Source of the DNA: Rhodospirillaceae bacterium
Lineage (GTDB): Bacteria > Pseudomonadota > Alphaproteobacteria > Rhodospirillales > Rhodospirillaceae
Reading direction: 5' to 3'
Length of the DNA stretch: 64,000 nt
NCBI GenBank assembly: GCA_002737725.1
Contig: NSIP01000007.1
Span: 97,852-161,851 of the forward strand
Shown: in pieces, positions 27,170-36,387 of the stretch
How the letters are laid out: every line of letters starts with the position of its first letter
How positions within the stretch are numbered: the stretch's first letter is position 1
Program-made: the position numbers and the translations under genes
Notes under the pieces: model-generated
The model's input: the letters and a program-made list of their open reading frames with translations, nothing else
What the model was told of the DNA's origin: nothing
The model's database searches: none

Positions 27170-27209
27170 CTAGGCGTCAAGCACGAGTATGACGCGAGCA
27201 TGAAAACCC

Positions 27210-28115
27210 TCACCCCATCCCCTTCCTCTTTTTATCAATGTGATCTTTGAACTGGTCGTAGAAGAATCTTTTCTTGTCTTTGTCGGCCAGGGTCGGCGCA
27301 GTCAGGAACTCGGGCGAATTCTTTTCCATCCAGGCGCGTAAGTGCTTGGGCAAGTCGGCAATGCCGTTGGCAAGTTTTTTTCCACGGCTGGGCATCACTA
27401 CGCCGCCCGCCCATTGGCCCATCTCCATCCATGGCAGCCATTGGCGCACACCCGTATGCGAGGTGGTGACGGGCGCTGACATGAGGCTTGCATTGTCCAG
27501 GTCGGCGCGCTTGGCATGAAAGTGATAAATGCCCGCGCCTTCGTAAACATCGCTGGCGGCATAGGTGGGGTAATCTTTCACCGACAACTTTGAGGGCGAC
27601 GAATAAAACAAGTCGATGAAGAACGTCACGTCACCGGCATGCTCCATATACGTCTTATGGTGTTGCCCTCGCGAGCCCACAGCATCGATATGCCCGCCCG
27701 CTGATGCGTTTTGGATATGGAACACATCCACCATGCGCTCGGTAAACGGGTTGCGCCAGGTTTTCAAAGGCTCACCGGTCTCGGCATCGGAGAAAATCAC
27801 GCACTCGCGTTCCAGGAACTCGTAGCCTTTGTCGTCTTTGATGCAACGTGTGCACTTCACACCCTGGCCCATCATCAGTTTGCGCGCGGGCTGGCCGGGG
27901 ATGTGGCTGTAGACAAACCCTTGCGTCCACGACACCGAGATCGCGCCGGAAATATCGCTGCGCGCTTTCAGATAAGCAGTCAGGTTATCCCACGGGTCGT
28001 CGAGGTTCAGGTGTTTGGTGGGGTTGGCTTCTGCGGGTGCGGCGATGCCGGTGGCCAGCCCTGCGAGCGACAAGGTGCTCAGGGCGTGACGGCGCGAGGG
28101 TGTGGTGATGGTCAT
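27210..28115 (-). CDS. DUF1838 family protein with Tat-like leader (second copy)
   Basis: This 301-residue protein is the second DUF1838 member in the window. The leader has SRRHALSTLSLAGLATGIA and a cleavage-like APAEA. Shared with the copy at 12435-13277 are the WDNLTAYLKARSDISGAI start, TWRNPFT followed by a charged patch, WLPWMEM, and LPKHLRAWM near the end. Identity is only moderate, so the duplication is old. Function unknown, likely periplasmic. It is divergent from the ELM1-like gene. Confidence 0.83.
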   Translation of the reverse strand: MTITTPSRRHALSTLSLAGLATGIAAPAEANPTKHLNLDDPWDNLTAYLKARSDISGAISVSWTQGFVYSHIPGQPARKLMMGQGVKCTRCIKDDKGYEFLERECVIFSDAETGEPLKTWRNPFTERMVDVFHIQNASAGGHIDAVGSRGQHHKTYMEHAGDVTFFIDLFYSSPSKLSVKDYPTYAASDVYEGAGIYHFHAKRADLDNASLMSAPVTTSHTGVRQWLPWMEMGQWAGGVVMPSRGKKLANGIADLPKHLRAWMEKNSPEFLTAPTLADKDKKRFFYDQFKDHIDKKRKGMG

Positions 28116-28212
28116 GGCGGTTCCTCCCTAGGTGGTGTGCCAAGCGCTTTGACTTTCTGCCTGGGATGCGGCGAATACAAGTGAAGCGATGGCCTAGAGG
28201 GCGTGGTGGTGT

Positions 28213-29241
28213 ATGGTCCGGCGCATGACCAACTCATCCCCCCTCATTTGGGTTCTGACCGACGACCGGCCTGGCAATGCGGGGCAAGCTTTGGGCGTGG
28301 CCGAGGCGTTAGCCAAGCCGTTTATCCAAAAAGATATTCGCTATAGCTCGCTGGGCAAGTTGCCCAACATTGTGCGCGGATCGACGTTGATCGGCGTCAC
28401 CGATGAAAGTGTCGCGGGCCTGACAGCACCTTGGCCCGACCTGGTAATTGCCGCAGGGCGGCGCACCGCACCTGTTGCGCGCTGGATCAAAAAAGTATCA
28501 GGCCAGCCGGTGCATCTGGTGCAAATCATGAACCCCGGCAGCATGGGCGCGGAGGATTTTAGCCTCATCGCTATTCCGCGTCATGATTGCACGCGGCCTG
28601 ATGGCGACCTGCCCAATGTCATGCGCATCACCGGTGCGCCGCATCGGTTTTCACAATCTAAATTTGAGGCTGACGCCGCGATATGGGCGCCGCGCTTGGC
28701 TGCGTTATCGCGCCCGTATGTAGCGCTGTTCGTCGGTGGGGCCACACGCCAACAGCCATTTTCTGCGATGTTTGCCAAAGAAGTGTGCGCGCGCGTTAAT
28801 GCCATGGCCAAGTCATTGGGCGGATCAATTTTGCTGGCCACCTCGCGCCGCACGGGGTTCGAGGCCGAGGCCATGTTGAAGGCCACCATCGATGCGCCCA
28901 GCCACCTGTATTTATGGGGGCAGGAGAAAGAGAGTTTGGCCGAAAATCCCTACGGTGGGTTTTTGGCGTTAGCCGATGCGATTGTGGTGACGGGGGATTC
29001 GGTGTCGATGTGCTCGGAAGCCTGCGCCAACCCCGGCAGTGTCTATATCTATGCGCCCGAGGAGATGGTCAGCGACAAGCACGCGCGCCTGCACCGCGAA
29101 CTGTACGAGCGCGGCGTGGCCAAGCCCTTCACCGCCGCGCCCCCGCTGTTTGGCCACGAGCCCTTTACCCACGCACGCCTCAACGTGGCTGCCGATCTGG
29201 CGGCGCGGATTGCAGAGTTGATGGCCAAACATTTGGGTTAA
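28213..29241 (+). CDS. ELM1/DUF1022 family protein
   Basis: This 342-residue protein matches the family of plant mitochondrial fission protein ELM1, found widely in alphaproteobacteria. It opens with IWVLTDDRPGNAGQALGVAE and has a glycosyltransferase-B-like C terminus with TGDSVSMCSEA and VYIYAPEEM. The bacterial role is not established; a nucleotide-sugar-linked activity is possible. A second in-frame ATG at 28225 is equally plausible as a start. It opens a six-gene right-going run with hyi, GSTs and PAP2. Confidence 0.85.
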   Translation: MVRRMTNSSPLIWVLTDDRPGNAGQALGVAEALAKPFIQKDIRYSSLGKLPNIVRGSTLIGVTDESVAGLTAPWPDLVIAAGRRTAPVARWIKKVSGQPVHLVQIMNPGSMGAEDFSLIAIPRHDCTRPDGDLPNVMRITGAPHRFSQSKFEADAAIWAPRLAALSRPYVALFVGGATRQQPFSAMFAKEVCARVNAMAKSLGGSILLATSRRTGFEAEAMLKATIDAPSHLYLWGQEKESLAENPYGGFLALADAIVVTGDSVSMCSEACANPGSVYIYAPEEMVSDKHARLHRELYERGVAKPFTAAPPLFGHEPFTHARLNVAADLAARIAELMAKHLG

Positions 29242-29301
29242 AAGCACATCATTTGATCGAGATCAGGTGACGTGAGGCTTGGGATCGGCCATAAAGCGCC
29301 C

Positions 29302-30147
29302 ATGCCCCGTTTTGCCGCCAATACATCATTGCTGTTTACCGAAGTGCCGTTCGCCGAGCGCTTTGCGTTGGCGGCCAAGTGCGGCTTTGCGGGCACCGAA
29401 TGTATGTTCCCCTACGAGATGGAAGCGGGTTCTTTCGGGGATGTGGTAGCCATGTCGAACATCCCCTTGGTGCTCTTCAACGCCCCACCGGGTGATTTTG
29501 AGAGCGGCGAGCGCGGGCTTGCATCGTTGCGCGGGCGAGAAGCTGAGTTCAAGGCCACGCTGGAAACCGTGTTGCAATACGCCGAGTACACCGAATGCAA
29601 GCAGGTTCACATTCTGGCCGGTGTGGTGCCCGAGGATGAGCAGGTCGATGCCGTCGATGTGTTGGTGAAGAACCTGGAATATGCCGGGCGCACGCTGCAA
29701 AAAGAAGGCATTCGAGTGTTGGTAGAAAACATCAACATGGAAAACTATATGGTTCAAACGCCCAGCCAAGCGGCCATGATTGTGCGCGCGGTGGCCAGTA
29801 AGAACGTCAAGCTGCAGTATGATATCTTCCATGCCCAGATGCTGGAGGGCGGCATTACCGCCTTCATCGAGAACAACCTCGATATCATTGGTCACATTCA
29901 AATTGCGGGTGCGCCCAATCGTGATGAGCCCGATAGCTTGGGCGAGCTGAATTGGGGTTACATCATGAACCTGCTTGATGCCCATGGCTTTGATGGTTGG
30001 ATTGGCGCCGAGTACAAACCGCGCGATCACACGCTGGACGGCTTGAGTTGGGGCCGCGATTGGGGAATCACCGCCCCGGTGGAAACTGTTTCTCGCCCCC
30101 GCTATAAGACGAATAGTGGTCGTGACAAAAAAGGGACGAGCAAATGA
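29302..30147 (+). CDS. hyi: Hydroxypyruvate isomerase family TIM barrel
   Basis: This 281-residue enzyme belongs to the Hyi/OtnI family. Hydroxypyruvate isomerase interconverts hydroxypyruvate and tartronate semialdehyde in glyoxylate metabolism. Two glutamates that would hold the metal appear in VLVENINM and in GAEYKP, and the N terminus starts FAANTSLLFTEVPF. An ATG at 29302 is chosen over the GTG at 29272. Its last four bases overlap the next GST gene (ATGA), pointing to cotranslation. Confidence 0.87.
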   Translation: MPRFAANTSLLFTEVPFAERFALAAKCGFAGTECMFPYEMEAGSFGDVVAMSNIPLVLFNAPPGDFESGERGLASLRGREAEFKATLETVLQYAEYTECKQVHILAGVVPEDEQVDAVDVLVKNLEYAGRTLQKEGIRVLVENINMENYMVQTPSQAAMIVRAVASKNVKLQYDIFHAQMLEGGITAFIENNLDIIGHIQIAGAPNRDEPDSLGELNWGYIMNLLDAHGFDGWIGAEYKPRDHTLDGLSWGRDWGITAPVETVSRPRYKTNSGRDKKGTSK

Positions 30148-30764
30148 TCACCCTGTACGGCAAAGCCGCCTCGCGCACTTCGCGCAACTTGTGGGCGCTG
30201 GAAGAATTGGGCATTGCCTATAAGCACGTGCCGTTTGATTACCTGAAGGGGGACACCAAGATGGCGGAATATCTGACCATCAATCCGGCAGGCAAAGTGC
30301 CAGCACTGGTGGATGATGATGTGGTGATGACCGAATCTTTGGGTATGAATTTGTATATTGCGCACAATTACGGCATCGGAACACTGTGGCCCGAGGGCAA
30401 AGCCGCCCGCGCCAAGTGCATTCAATGGACGCTGTGGGCGGCAACTGAACTGGAGCCGCCAGCCGTTGGCCGCTTGATCGAGTTCAATTTCAAAAAAGAG
30501 CACGAGCGTGACCAAAAGAACATCGACGAACTGGCCGAGCATACCAAGTGGCCGTTGAATACGCTCGACGCTGCGCTTCAGCGTTCAACGTATTTAGCCG
30601 GGGCGATGTTCACAATTGCTGATTTGAACGTGGCGGCGGTGTGCGAATACCTGACGCGCACCAAGTTCGACCTCACACCTTGGCCTGCGGCGAACAGGTG
30701 GGTGAGCGAATGCCTGGCTCGCCCGGCCAATCAAAAAGTCAATGCCATGAAAATGGCAGCTTAA
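30144..30764 (+). CDS. Glutathione S-transferase (first of three)
   Basis: This 206-residue cytosolic enzyme conjugates or uses glutathione. N-terminal thioredoxin-like domain: ITLYGKAASRTSRNLWALEE, then INPAGKVPAL (cis-proline) and TESLGMNLYIA. The C-terminal helical domain has the FTIADLNVAAVCEY motif near 155. It overlaps hyi by 4 bp and is similar to the next two GSTs in the run, so all three came from duplication. The natural substrate is unknown. Confidence 0.92.
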   Translation: MITLYGKAASRTSRNLWALEELGIAYKHVPFDYLKGDTKMAEYLTINPAGKVPALVDDDVVMTESLGMNLYIAHNYGIGTLWPEGKAARAKCIQWTLWAATELEPPAVGRLIEFNFKKEHERDQKNIDELAEHTKWPLNTLDAALQRSTYLAGAMFTIADLNVAAVCEYLTRTKFDLTPWPAANRWVSECLARPANQKVNAMKMAA

Positions 30765-30788
30765 TTCCAAACCTGAGGAGTCGTCCGT

Positions 30789-31424
30789 ATGCTAAAAATC
30801 TATGGTTCTGTGATGTCGCGCGCCTCACGCAATATTTGGGCCGCCGAAGAATGCGCGGCACCTTATGAATTAGTGTCACTTGATTTTCGCAAGGGCGAGC
30901 ATAAGCAGCCCGCGTATTTAGCCATCAATCCGGCTGGGAAAATGCCATCGATTGTCGATGGCGATGTGGTGATGGCTGAGTCATTGGCGATCAATGCCTT
31001 CATCGCGCAAAAGTATGGCAAAGGCAAATTGTGGCCCGCCGACGAAAAGGGCCAGGCAAAATGCCTGCAATGGACATTGTGGGCAGCGGCTGAACTGGAG
31101 CCAGTGGCCTATGGCCGTCTGCGCGAAGTTTTGTTCAAAAAGGAAGACGAGCGCGATCATAAATTGCTGGCCGAACTGGCCGAGCGCGGCAAACCCATTG
31201 TTGGTGTGCTGGATGCTGTGTTGCAAGACACGCCATTCATTTGCGGATCGCAATTCACGCTGGCCGACCTCAATGTGGCGTGCGTGATGGAATACATGGT
31301 GCGCAGTAATTTCGACATCTCGCCGTGGCCTAAAACCGCAGCCTGGTACAAGGCGTGCGCGGGCCGCCTGGGAAATATGAAGGTACAGGAGATGCGCGCC
31401 CAGGCCATGAAGGTTGCGGCATGA
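30789..31424 (+). CDS. Glutathione S-transferase (second of three)
   Basis: This 211-residue GST is close to the previous one: LKIYGSVMSRASRNIWAAEE, INPAGKMPSIVDGD, MAESLAINAFIAQKYGKG and TLADLNVACVMEY. It follows the first GST by 24 bp, with AGGAG upstream of the ATG at 30789. Its stop overlaps the PAP2 gene start (ATGA). The conserved C-terminal motif implies a folded enzyme; the substrate is unknown. Confidence 0.92.
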   Translation: MLKIYGSVMSRASRNIWAAEECAAPYELVSLDFRKGEHKQPAYLAINPAGKMPSIVDGDVVMAESLAINAFIAQKYGKGKLWPADEKGQAKCLQWTLWAAAELEPVAYGRLREVLFKKEDERDHKLLAELAERGKPIVGVLDAVLQDTPFICGSQFTLADLNVACVMEYMVRSNFDISPWPKTAAWYKACAGRLGNMKVQEMRAQAMKVAA

Positions 31425-31978
31425 TGATCGGCGCTCAGATACTGCGCATGGTTGGGTTTGCCCTCGCGGGACTCCTGGCCAGCGCAGCTCCGGCGCTGGC
31501 CAAAAGCAATACGTTCAAGTCCTACGGTGATGTGTTCCGTTATGTCTTGCCAGCCTCTACTGCGACGCTCGCTTTGATGCAGGACGATCTGCCCGGTCTG
31601 GGTCAGTTTGCCGCCAGTGGCGCCTTGACGATAGGTCTGACGACGGGGTTGAAGTATTCAATCGATTCGACACGGCCCAACGGCGGCAAGCACTCATTTC
31701 CATCGGGTCATACATCTGCGGCTTTCCTCGGCGCCGCTTTTATTCATGAGCGCTACGGCTGGCAACTGGGACTTCCCGCCGAGGCTCTGGCTGTGGCCGT
31801 CGCAGTTAGCCGCGTCGACGCCAAGGCGCACCATTGGCGCGATGTGATTGCCTCGGCCGTGATCGCGCATGCGTCGGCCTATACATTGGTCGATCCACGG
31901 AATAACACTGTCTTGCTGGTCCCCTGGATCGATGGTCCGAAACCCCAATTCGGACTTGTGGGACGGCTGAGGTTTTGA
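31421..31978 (+). CDS. PAP2-type phosphatase with signal peptide
   Basis: This 185-residue membrane-associated phosphatase belongs to the PAP2 superfamily. All three motifs are seen: K78-x6-RP (KYSIDSTRP), PSGH at 94-97, and SR-x5-H-x3-D (SR at 130-131, His137, Asp141). A Sec-type leader (residues 8-27) suggests the active site faces the periplasm; lipid phosphates such as undecaprenyl pyrophosphate are typical substrates. The ATG at 31421 overlaps the upstream GST stop; the longer frame to 31355 is not used. Confidence 0.9.
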   Translation: MMIGAQILRMVGFALAGLLASAAPALAKSNTFKSYGDVFRYVLPASTATLALMQDDLPGLGQFAASGALTIGLTTGLKYSIDSTRPNGGKHSFPSGHTSAAFLGAAFIHERYGWQLGLPAEALAVAVAVSRVDAKAHHWRDVIASAVIAHASAYTLVDPRNNTVLLVPWIDGPKPQFGLVGRLRF

Positions 31979-32012
31979 TTGTCCATCACACCTAACATGG
32001 AAAGACGACGTC

Positions 32013-32636
32013 ATGATTACTGTTTACGGCGGAAATAACTCACGCGCGACGCGGAATGTGTGGGTGCTTGAAGAGCTGGGCCTGCCTTACGAGCAGAAGA
32101 GTGTCAATTTCACCAATGGCGAAAACAAAACGCCTGCGTTTCTAGCGATTAATCCATCAGGCAAAGTTCCGGCGTTGACCGACAGCGATGGCAACGTCGC
32201 GTTGTCGGAAAGCTTCGCCATCAATTTGTATCTGGCACAGCGCTACGGCACGGGCAAACTCTGGCCTGCAGACCCGGCCAGCCAGGCACGCTGCTTGCAG
32301 TGGTCTATGTGGGCGGCCACGGAAGTGGAGGGACCTGTTGTCGGCCTGATCGTTGAAAAATTTTTCAAACCCGAAGCCTTCCGCAACGCCGAAACGGCCA
32401 AGAAGTTTGAAGAGCACTTTATCCCGTCGCTCAAGCGCATCGATGCGGACTTGGCGGGCAAGGATTGGCTGGTGGGCAACAGCTTTACCATTGCTGACTT
32501 GCAATGCGCCTGCGTCATCAACGGGCTGAATATGCTGCGTTACGACTTTACACCGTATCCAAACTTGGCCCACTGGCTCAAAGCCTGCCTCGCGCGGCCT
32601 GCGCAGCAAAAGGTTGATGCGATGCCGCGAGCGTAA
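32013..32636 (+). CDS. Glutathione S-transferase (third of three)
   Basis: This 207-residue GST has ITVYGGNNSRATRNVWVLEE, INPSGKVPALTDSDG and SESFAINLYLAQRYGTG. The helical domain carries FTIADLQCACVINGLNM. It is separated from the PAP2 gene by 34 bp and ends 5 bp before the convergent alpha/beta-hydrolase gene. It is the most diverged of the three copies in its C-terminal domain. Confidence 0.92.
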   Translation: MITVYGGNNSRATRNVWVLEELGLPYEQKSVNFTNGENKTPAFLAINPSGKVPALTDSDGNVALSESFAINLYLAQRYGTGKLWPADPASQARCLQWSMWAATEVEGPVVGLIVEKFFKPEAFRNAETAKKFEEHFIPSLKRIDADLAGKDWLVGNSFTIADLQCACVINGLNMLRYDFTPYPNLAHWLKACLARPAQQKVDAMPRA

Positions 32637-32641
32637 GCCCT

Positions 32642-33643
32642 TTATCCCGGCGGTGCCGCCGCCGGGGTTTCGCTCACTGGCGCATCAAAGAATGCTCGTG
32701 CGTCTGAGACAGTTTGCTCGGGCGCTTCATGCACCGCCATATGCCCAACGCCGGGATAGGTGATGAGGATCACTGACTTGGCCGCCTTCATCAGTCCCAC
32801 CATTTGCTTGGCCTGGTCGACAGGCACGACGGGGTTTTTCTCGCCCCACATAATCAGCGTCGGCTGAGTGAGTGTGCGGATCAAGGCATCGACATCGCCT
32901 GATACGTATTGACGATTACGCGAAATCTCTGCCGCGCGCTGTCCTTCGCGGCGCATCATCTCCCACCACTGGGTAATCAGCTGGTCCGTAACTTTTCTTT
33001 TGTCGCCATAGCCATTATTCAACAAGCCCTCGAACATCATCTTTGGCGTGATGATCTTGAGGAGGTCAATGCCCGGCGGAAGCGGTGGGGGCGTATCGCG
33101 GCTGCGGATACGCGTATTGAGCGCACCCGGGCTGAGCAAAATCAGTTTCTCGACTTTTTCCGGGTTGCGACTGGCATAATGCATCGAAATGGTGCCGCCC
33201 ATGGAGGTGCCCGCCATGGAGAAGGTGGACAGGTTTAATTCCTTCGCCAGCATCTCGACCAAATCCACTGTGCGTTTCAGAGTATAGTCGCCCGACGGGT
33301 CAGGCCCGGTCAGGCCGTGGCTGGTGAAATCAAACCGCACCACGCGATATTTGTCTTTGAGCGCTGCAACCCATGTGTCCCACATCAGCAAGCTGTCGAA
33401 GTGGGCATGGACTAAAACAATAGTAGGTGCCGTGGCTTTGTCGCCGGTGGTCGGGCCTTCGTCGCGATAGTGCATGCGCACACCATCGAGCATGATGAAT
33501 TTTGATTCCGCATTGGCGTACTTCTTTTCAAGTTCTGCAGCGGGAATGTCTTTGTAATACACCGCACCGACACCAAGCACGACCGCAAGGAGCACGGCAA
33601 TGGAGCCAAAAATCCAACCGAGAACGCCAAGAAATTCCTTCAT
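32642..33643 (-). CDS. Alpha/beta hydrolase, membrane-anchored
   Basis: This 333-residue hydrolase has an N-terminal hydrophobic anchor (about residues 8-27). The nucleophile elbow is GTSMGG, the oxyanion region is VLVHAHFDSLLMW, Asp is in WGEKNPVVPVDQ and His in GVGHMAVHEAPEQ. The C terminus is proline/alanine-rich. It resembles haloalkane-dehalogenase/epoxide-hydrolase-like lipases, but the substrate cannot be assigned. It is flanked by interspersed repeats on its upstream side. Confidence 0.88.
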   Translation of the reverse strand: MKEFLGVLGWIFGSIAVLLAVVLGVGAVYYKDIPAAELEKKYANAESKFIMLDGVRMHYRDEGPTTGDKATAPTIVLVHAHFDSLLMWDTWVAALKDKYRVVRFDFTSHGLTGPDPSGDYTLKRTVDLVEMLAKELNLSTFSMAGTSMGGTISMHYASRNPEKVEKLILLSPGALNTRIRSRDTPPPLPPGIDLLKIITPKMMFEGLLNNGYGDKRKVTDQLITQWWEMMRREGQRAAEISRNRQYVSGDVDALIRTLTQPTLIMWGEKNPVVPVDQAKQMVGLMKAAKSVILITYPGVGHMAVHEAPEQTVSDARAFFDAPVSETPAAAPPG

Positions 33644-33665
33644 GGCATGAGTCTCTTTCTTTTTT

Positions 33666-33759
33666 GTCGTCCTCGCGAAAGCGTGGACCCATCATTGGTT
33701 TTCAGTTGATCAACCACTCAAAACGAGAAGCGTGGATTCCCGCTTGCACGGGAATGACG
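33666..33759. repeat. Short interspersed repeat copies (GTGGATTCCCGC type)
   Basis: Two related arms face each other: GTCGTCCTCGCGAAAGCG (33666-33683), and GCGTGGATTCCCGCTTGCAC (33730-33749) followed by GGGAATGACG. The second arm is a small hairpin with TTCCCGC/GCGGGAA-type symmetry. Other copies are at 36348-36441 and a fragment at about 49103-49120. They fill most of the 120-bp gap between the hydrolase and the paraoxonase-like gene. Confidence 0.55.
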
Positions 33760-33763
33760 AAAA

Positions 33764-34831
33764 TTATGTTGGCGTTTTGCACAGCATCACCTTTTTATCA
33801 GTAATCGAGCCGAGTAGCATTTTGTCGCCCAGCGTTGCAGCAATGCTGCCCGCTGAAATCAGATCGCCCTTGGTGAAAAACACCTGCGTGGCTTTCAAAC
33901 TGTCAGCGGGAATGCGAAATACTTGAGTGGGCGCCACTTTAGTAGGATCGGCGAATTGCTGCACCAGCGCAATGGCGTTGGAATGGGCTGTCACCCACAA
34001 CGATCCATCAGCGGCGACATCAATATTGTCGGGCAGGCTGGGTAGCTCTGCGGCCCCCGTTGGCGTGAGTTTGCTCGTGGCAACATTGCGCTTAAATATA
34101 GAGACGCGGTTGGCTTGGGTTTCAGCTACATAGATTGTGCCAAGATCGGGCGAAGCATTGATTCCGCCGGGCGAGGCGGTGCCGTCAATAGCCACCGAGA
34201 ACTTTGCCCCGTCATAATAGGTAACCGCAGCCAAGCTGGCGCCAAACGCCATCTCGCGCATTTTGTCCAAACCGCTTTTGGCCCCAGAGTCATTGGCGAT
34301 GTAGAACGCGCGTAGGCCCACGGCCTGAATGTCATTGGGGCGGATCAACAATGGATCTTCGATGGTTTGCTTGTGTTCGTACATGCCATCGGTATTGGCT
34401 TCAAAAACTTCAACGCGGTGCGGTTTTCCGCTGGGATGACTGATCACAAACAGTGTGCGCTGACCTTCGGCGTCAATGAACAGTGACATGCCATGGGGCC
34501 GGAATTCAGGTGGGTCGGAGACGAGGGCGGATTCAATCTTTGGCTCCGCCGAGGTGAGGTCAATGCGACCGACGGTGCCTGGCGTGGGTGTTCCGGTCAC
34601 CGAGCCGCGCCGGTCAAGCCACGAGACGAGGGCCTGGCTGCGCTCACGATCAATTAGAATGTCTTCACCACTTTTGCCTTGGCCATCAATCGGCGTGCAT
34701 GCGGTCAGTTGATCGGGGCCGCGGTCAGTCAGCATGCCTGAGCGCACGACAAACACAGTGGTCACCACGCCCACAAGAATAATGAGGATCGCGATGACGA
34801 CGCCGATGGCTTTCAATGTGGTTTTCATCAC
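33764..34831 (-). CDS. Paraoxonase/arylesterase-like beta-propeller protein
   Basis: This 355-residue protein has one N-terminal transmembrane anchor (about residues 8-30). The mature part has the paraoxonase-type order FRPHGMSLFID, RPNDIQAVG and TIYVAETQANRV, with propeller-like Asp/Asn calcium residues. Such enzymes hydrolyse lactones or esters in the periplasm, but the substrate is unknown. The next upstream gene on the same strand, a family-5 binding protein, ends 15 bp away, so they may be cotranscribed. Confidence 0.75.
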   Translation of the reverse strand: MMKTTLKAIGVVIAILIILVGVVTTVFVVRSGMLTDRGPDQLTACTPIDGQGKSGEDILIDRERSQALVSWLDRRGSVTGTPTPGTVGRIDLTSAEPKIESALVSDPPEFRPHGMSLFIDAEGQRTLFVISHPSGKPHRVEVFEANTDGMYEHKQTIEDPLLIRPNDIQAVGLRAFYIANDSGAKSGLDKMREMAFGASLAAVTYYDGAKFSVAIDGTASPGGINASPDLGTIYVAETQANRVSIFKRNVATSKLTPTGAAELPSLPDNIDVAADGSLWVTAHSNAIALVQQFADPTKVAPTQVFRIPADSLKATQVFFTKGDLISAGSIAATLGDKMLLGSITDKKVMLCKTPT

Positions 34832-34845
34832 CGATTCCTCAAATT

Positions 34846-36387
34846 CTATTTCTTCGACAGAACAACCTTCTCAAACTCCAGTCCTGCGACACGCAGCGGT
34901 GCAGCCTTCACGCGCGGTGACCACGCCGTCAAGTTCGGAAAATCCACCAGGATCAAGGCCGGCGCAATATTTTGCGTTTTGACCATGATCTCTTGTAGCA
35001 ACTTCAGGCGTGCGGGCTCATCCATGGTTTGATTGCTCTGCTTGATCAGGGGCACAATCGAAGGGTCACAGAAAAACGCAGCCGCTTTTAAGCACGAGAA
35101 ATACTCAATCGGCCGAATGACGTCCTGAAACGGCGCTGAGTTCCAGGTGAGTGAGAAGGCATCGATATCGCCCCATTCGTTGACATTATATTTGCGAACC
35201 CAACTGGCAAAGGTGGTCGAGCGCAGTTCCACTTTCACGCCCACTTTGCCCAAATCCTCAGCCATTTTTTGGTACAGCGCGGTATCGGAGTTGCCCAGGT
35301 TCGTCAGCACCTCAATGCGCAACGCAAAGCCATCAGGGTATCCAGCCTCTTCCAGCAAAGACTTGGCTTTGGCAGGATCGTAAGGGTAGGGCTTGAGTGC
35401 TGGGTTATAGCCAAAGGTTTCAGCCGTCGCCCCTTGCGAGGCGGCCACTGCGATCCCGCCCAGCATGTCTTGGGCCATGGACTGGCGGTTGACGGCGTAA
35501 TTCAAAGCTTGTCGTACGCGCTTGTCTTTCAGTGGTGCTGCGTCGGGGCGTTCGGTGCGAAAAGCAATGCTCATCACCACGCCTAAGGGTTGGCTTTTGA
35601 CTACGAAGCCCGCATCGGTCAGAACCTGAACATCCTCAGGGCCGGGCGCCAGGGCAATGTCCACCTGGTCGGACATAATGGCCTGCACGCGCGATGTGGT
35701 TTCGGTGATGATGATCAGTTCCACTTTGTCGATGAGGGGGGATGGCCCGCCCGGCTTAGGCGCGCGCCAAGATGTGGGATCGAGTTCATATTTAATGCGC
35801 GCATTGCCACGGCCCCAGTCGGTCAATTTGTACGCGCCGGTGCCGATGGGTTTCATGGCGTAAGCATCAGCGCCCATCTCTTTCCACGCTTTGGGTTCGA
35901 CCATCATGATGATGTTTAGGCGCTTGGGCAGCACAGCATCTGCTTCGGCTGTTGTGAATTGCACGGTCAGAGCGTCAATCGCTTTGACCGCCGTGACCCC
36001 GCGCAGTTCACTCGCAATGAGAAAGCGCTGCGTGTCGGGTGATTTGAGCATGGTGATAACATCAACCACGCTTTGGGCATTAAAGGGCGCGCCGTTGTGA
36101 TACATCACCCCTGGGCGCAGCTTAAACTCCCATGTCGTCGGCGTGGTGTTACGCCAACTTTCGGCCAAGGCGGGGTCGATTTTTCCTGCGGAATTGATGA
36201 CCGTGAGCCCGTCATACATGGGCGACCACACGGTGCTGGCGGGCGGACCTACGGCTGAATATGGATTTCCTAATGTCGGCGGGGCCTGGGTGCCTGCGAT
36301 GCGCAGGGTTTCAGCGTGGGTGGGCATTAACGCGATGAGGAGCGTTATCATTCCCGCAACTGCGGGAATCCAGCTTTTTATTTTCAT
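34846..36387 (-). CDS. ABC transporter family-5 solute-binding protein
   Basis: This is a periplasmic binding protein, about 513 residues from an ATG at 36387, for peptides, nickel or similar ligands. A Sec leader (PAVAGMITLLIALMPTHAE) is followed by TLRIAGTQAPPTLGNPYSAV. Family features include LAESWRNTTPTTWEFKLRPG, MYHNGAPFNAQSVVD and QALNYAVNRQ. No permease or ATPase genes adjoin it, so it is an orphan component. A paralogue with the same GVGPPxS-type start is at 61634-63145. The far N terminus runs into a repeat upstream. Confidence 0.87.
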   Translation of the reverse strand: MKIKSWIPAVAGMITLLIALMPTHAETLRIAGTQAPPTLGNPYSAVGPPASTVWSPMYDGLTVINSAGKIDPALAESWRNTTPTTWEFKLRPGVMYHNGAPFNAQSVVDVITMLKSPDTQRFLIASELRGVTAVKAIDALTVQFTTAEADAVLPKRLNIIMMVEPKAWKEMGADAYAMKPIGTGAYKLTDWGRGNARIKYELDPTSWRAPKPGGPSPLIDKVELIIITETTSRVQAIMSDQVDIALAPGPEDVQVLTDAGFVVKSQPLGVVMSIAFRTERPDAAPLKDKRVRQALNYAVNRQSMAQDMLGGIAVAASQGATAETFGYNPALKPYPYDPAKAKSLLEEAGYPDGFALRIEVLTNLGNSDTALYQKMAEDLGKVGVKVELRSTTFASWVRKYNVNEWGDIDAFSLTWNSAPFQDVIRPIEYFSCLKAAAFFCDPSIVPLIKQSNQTMDEPARLKLLQEIMVKTQNIAPALILVDFPNLTAWSPRVKAAPLRVAGLEFEKVVLSKK

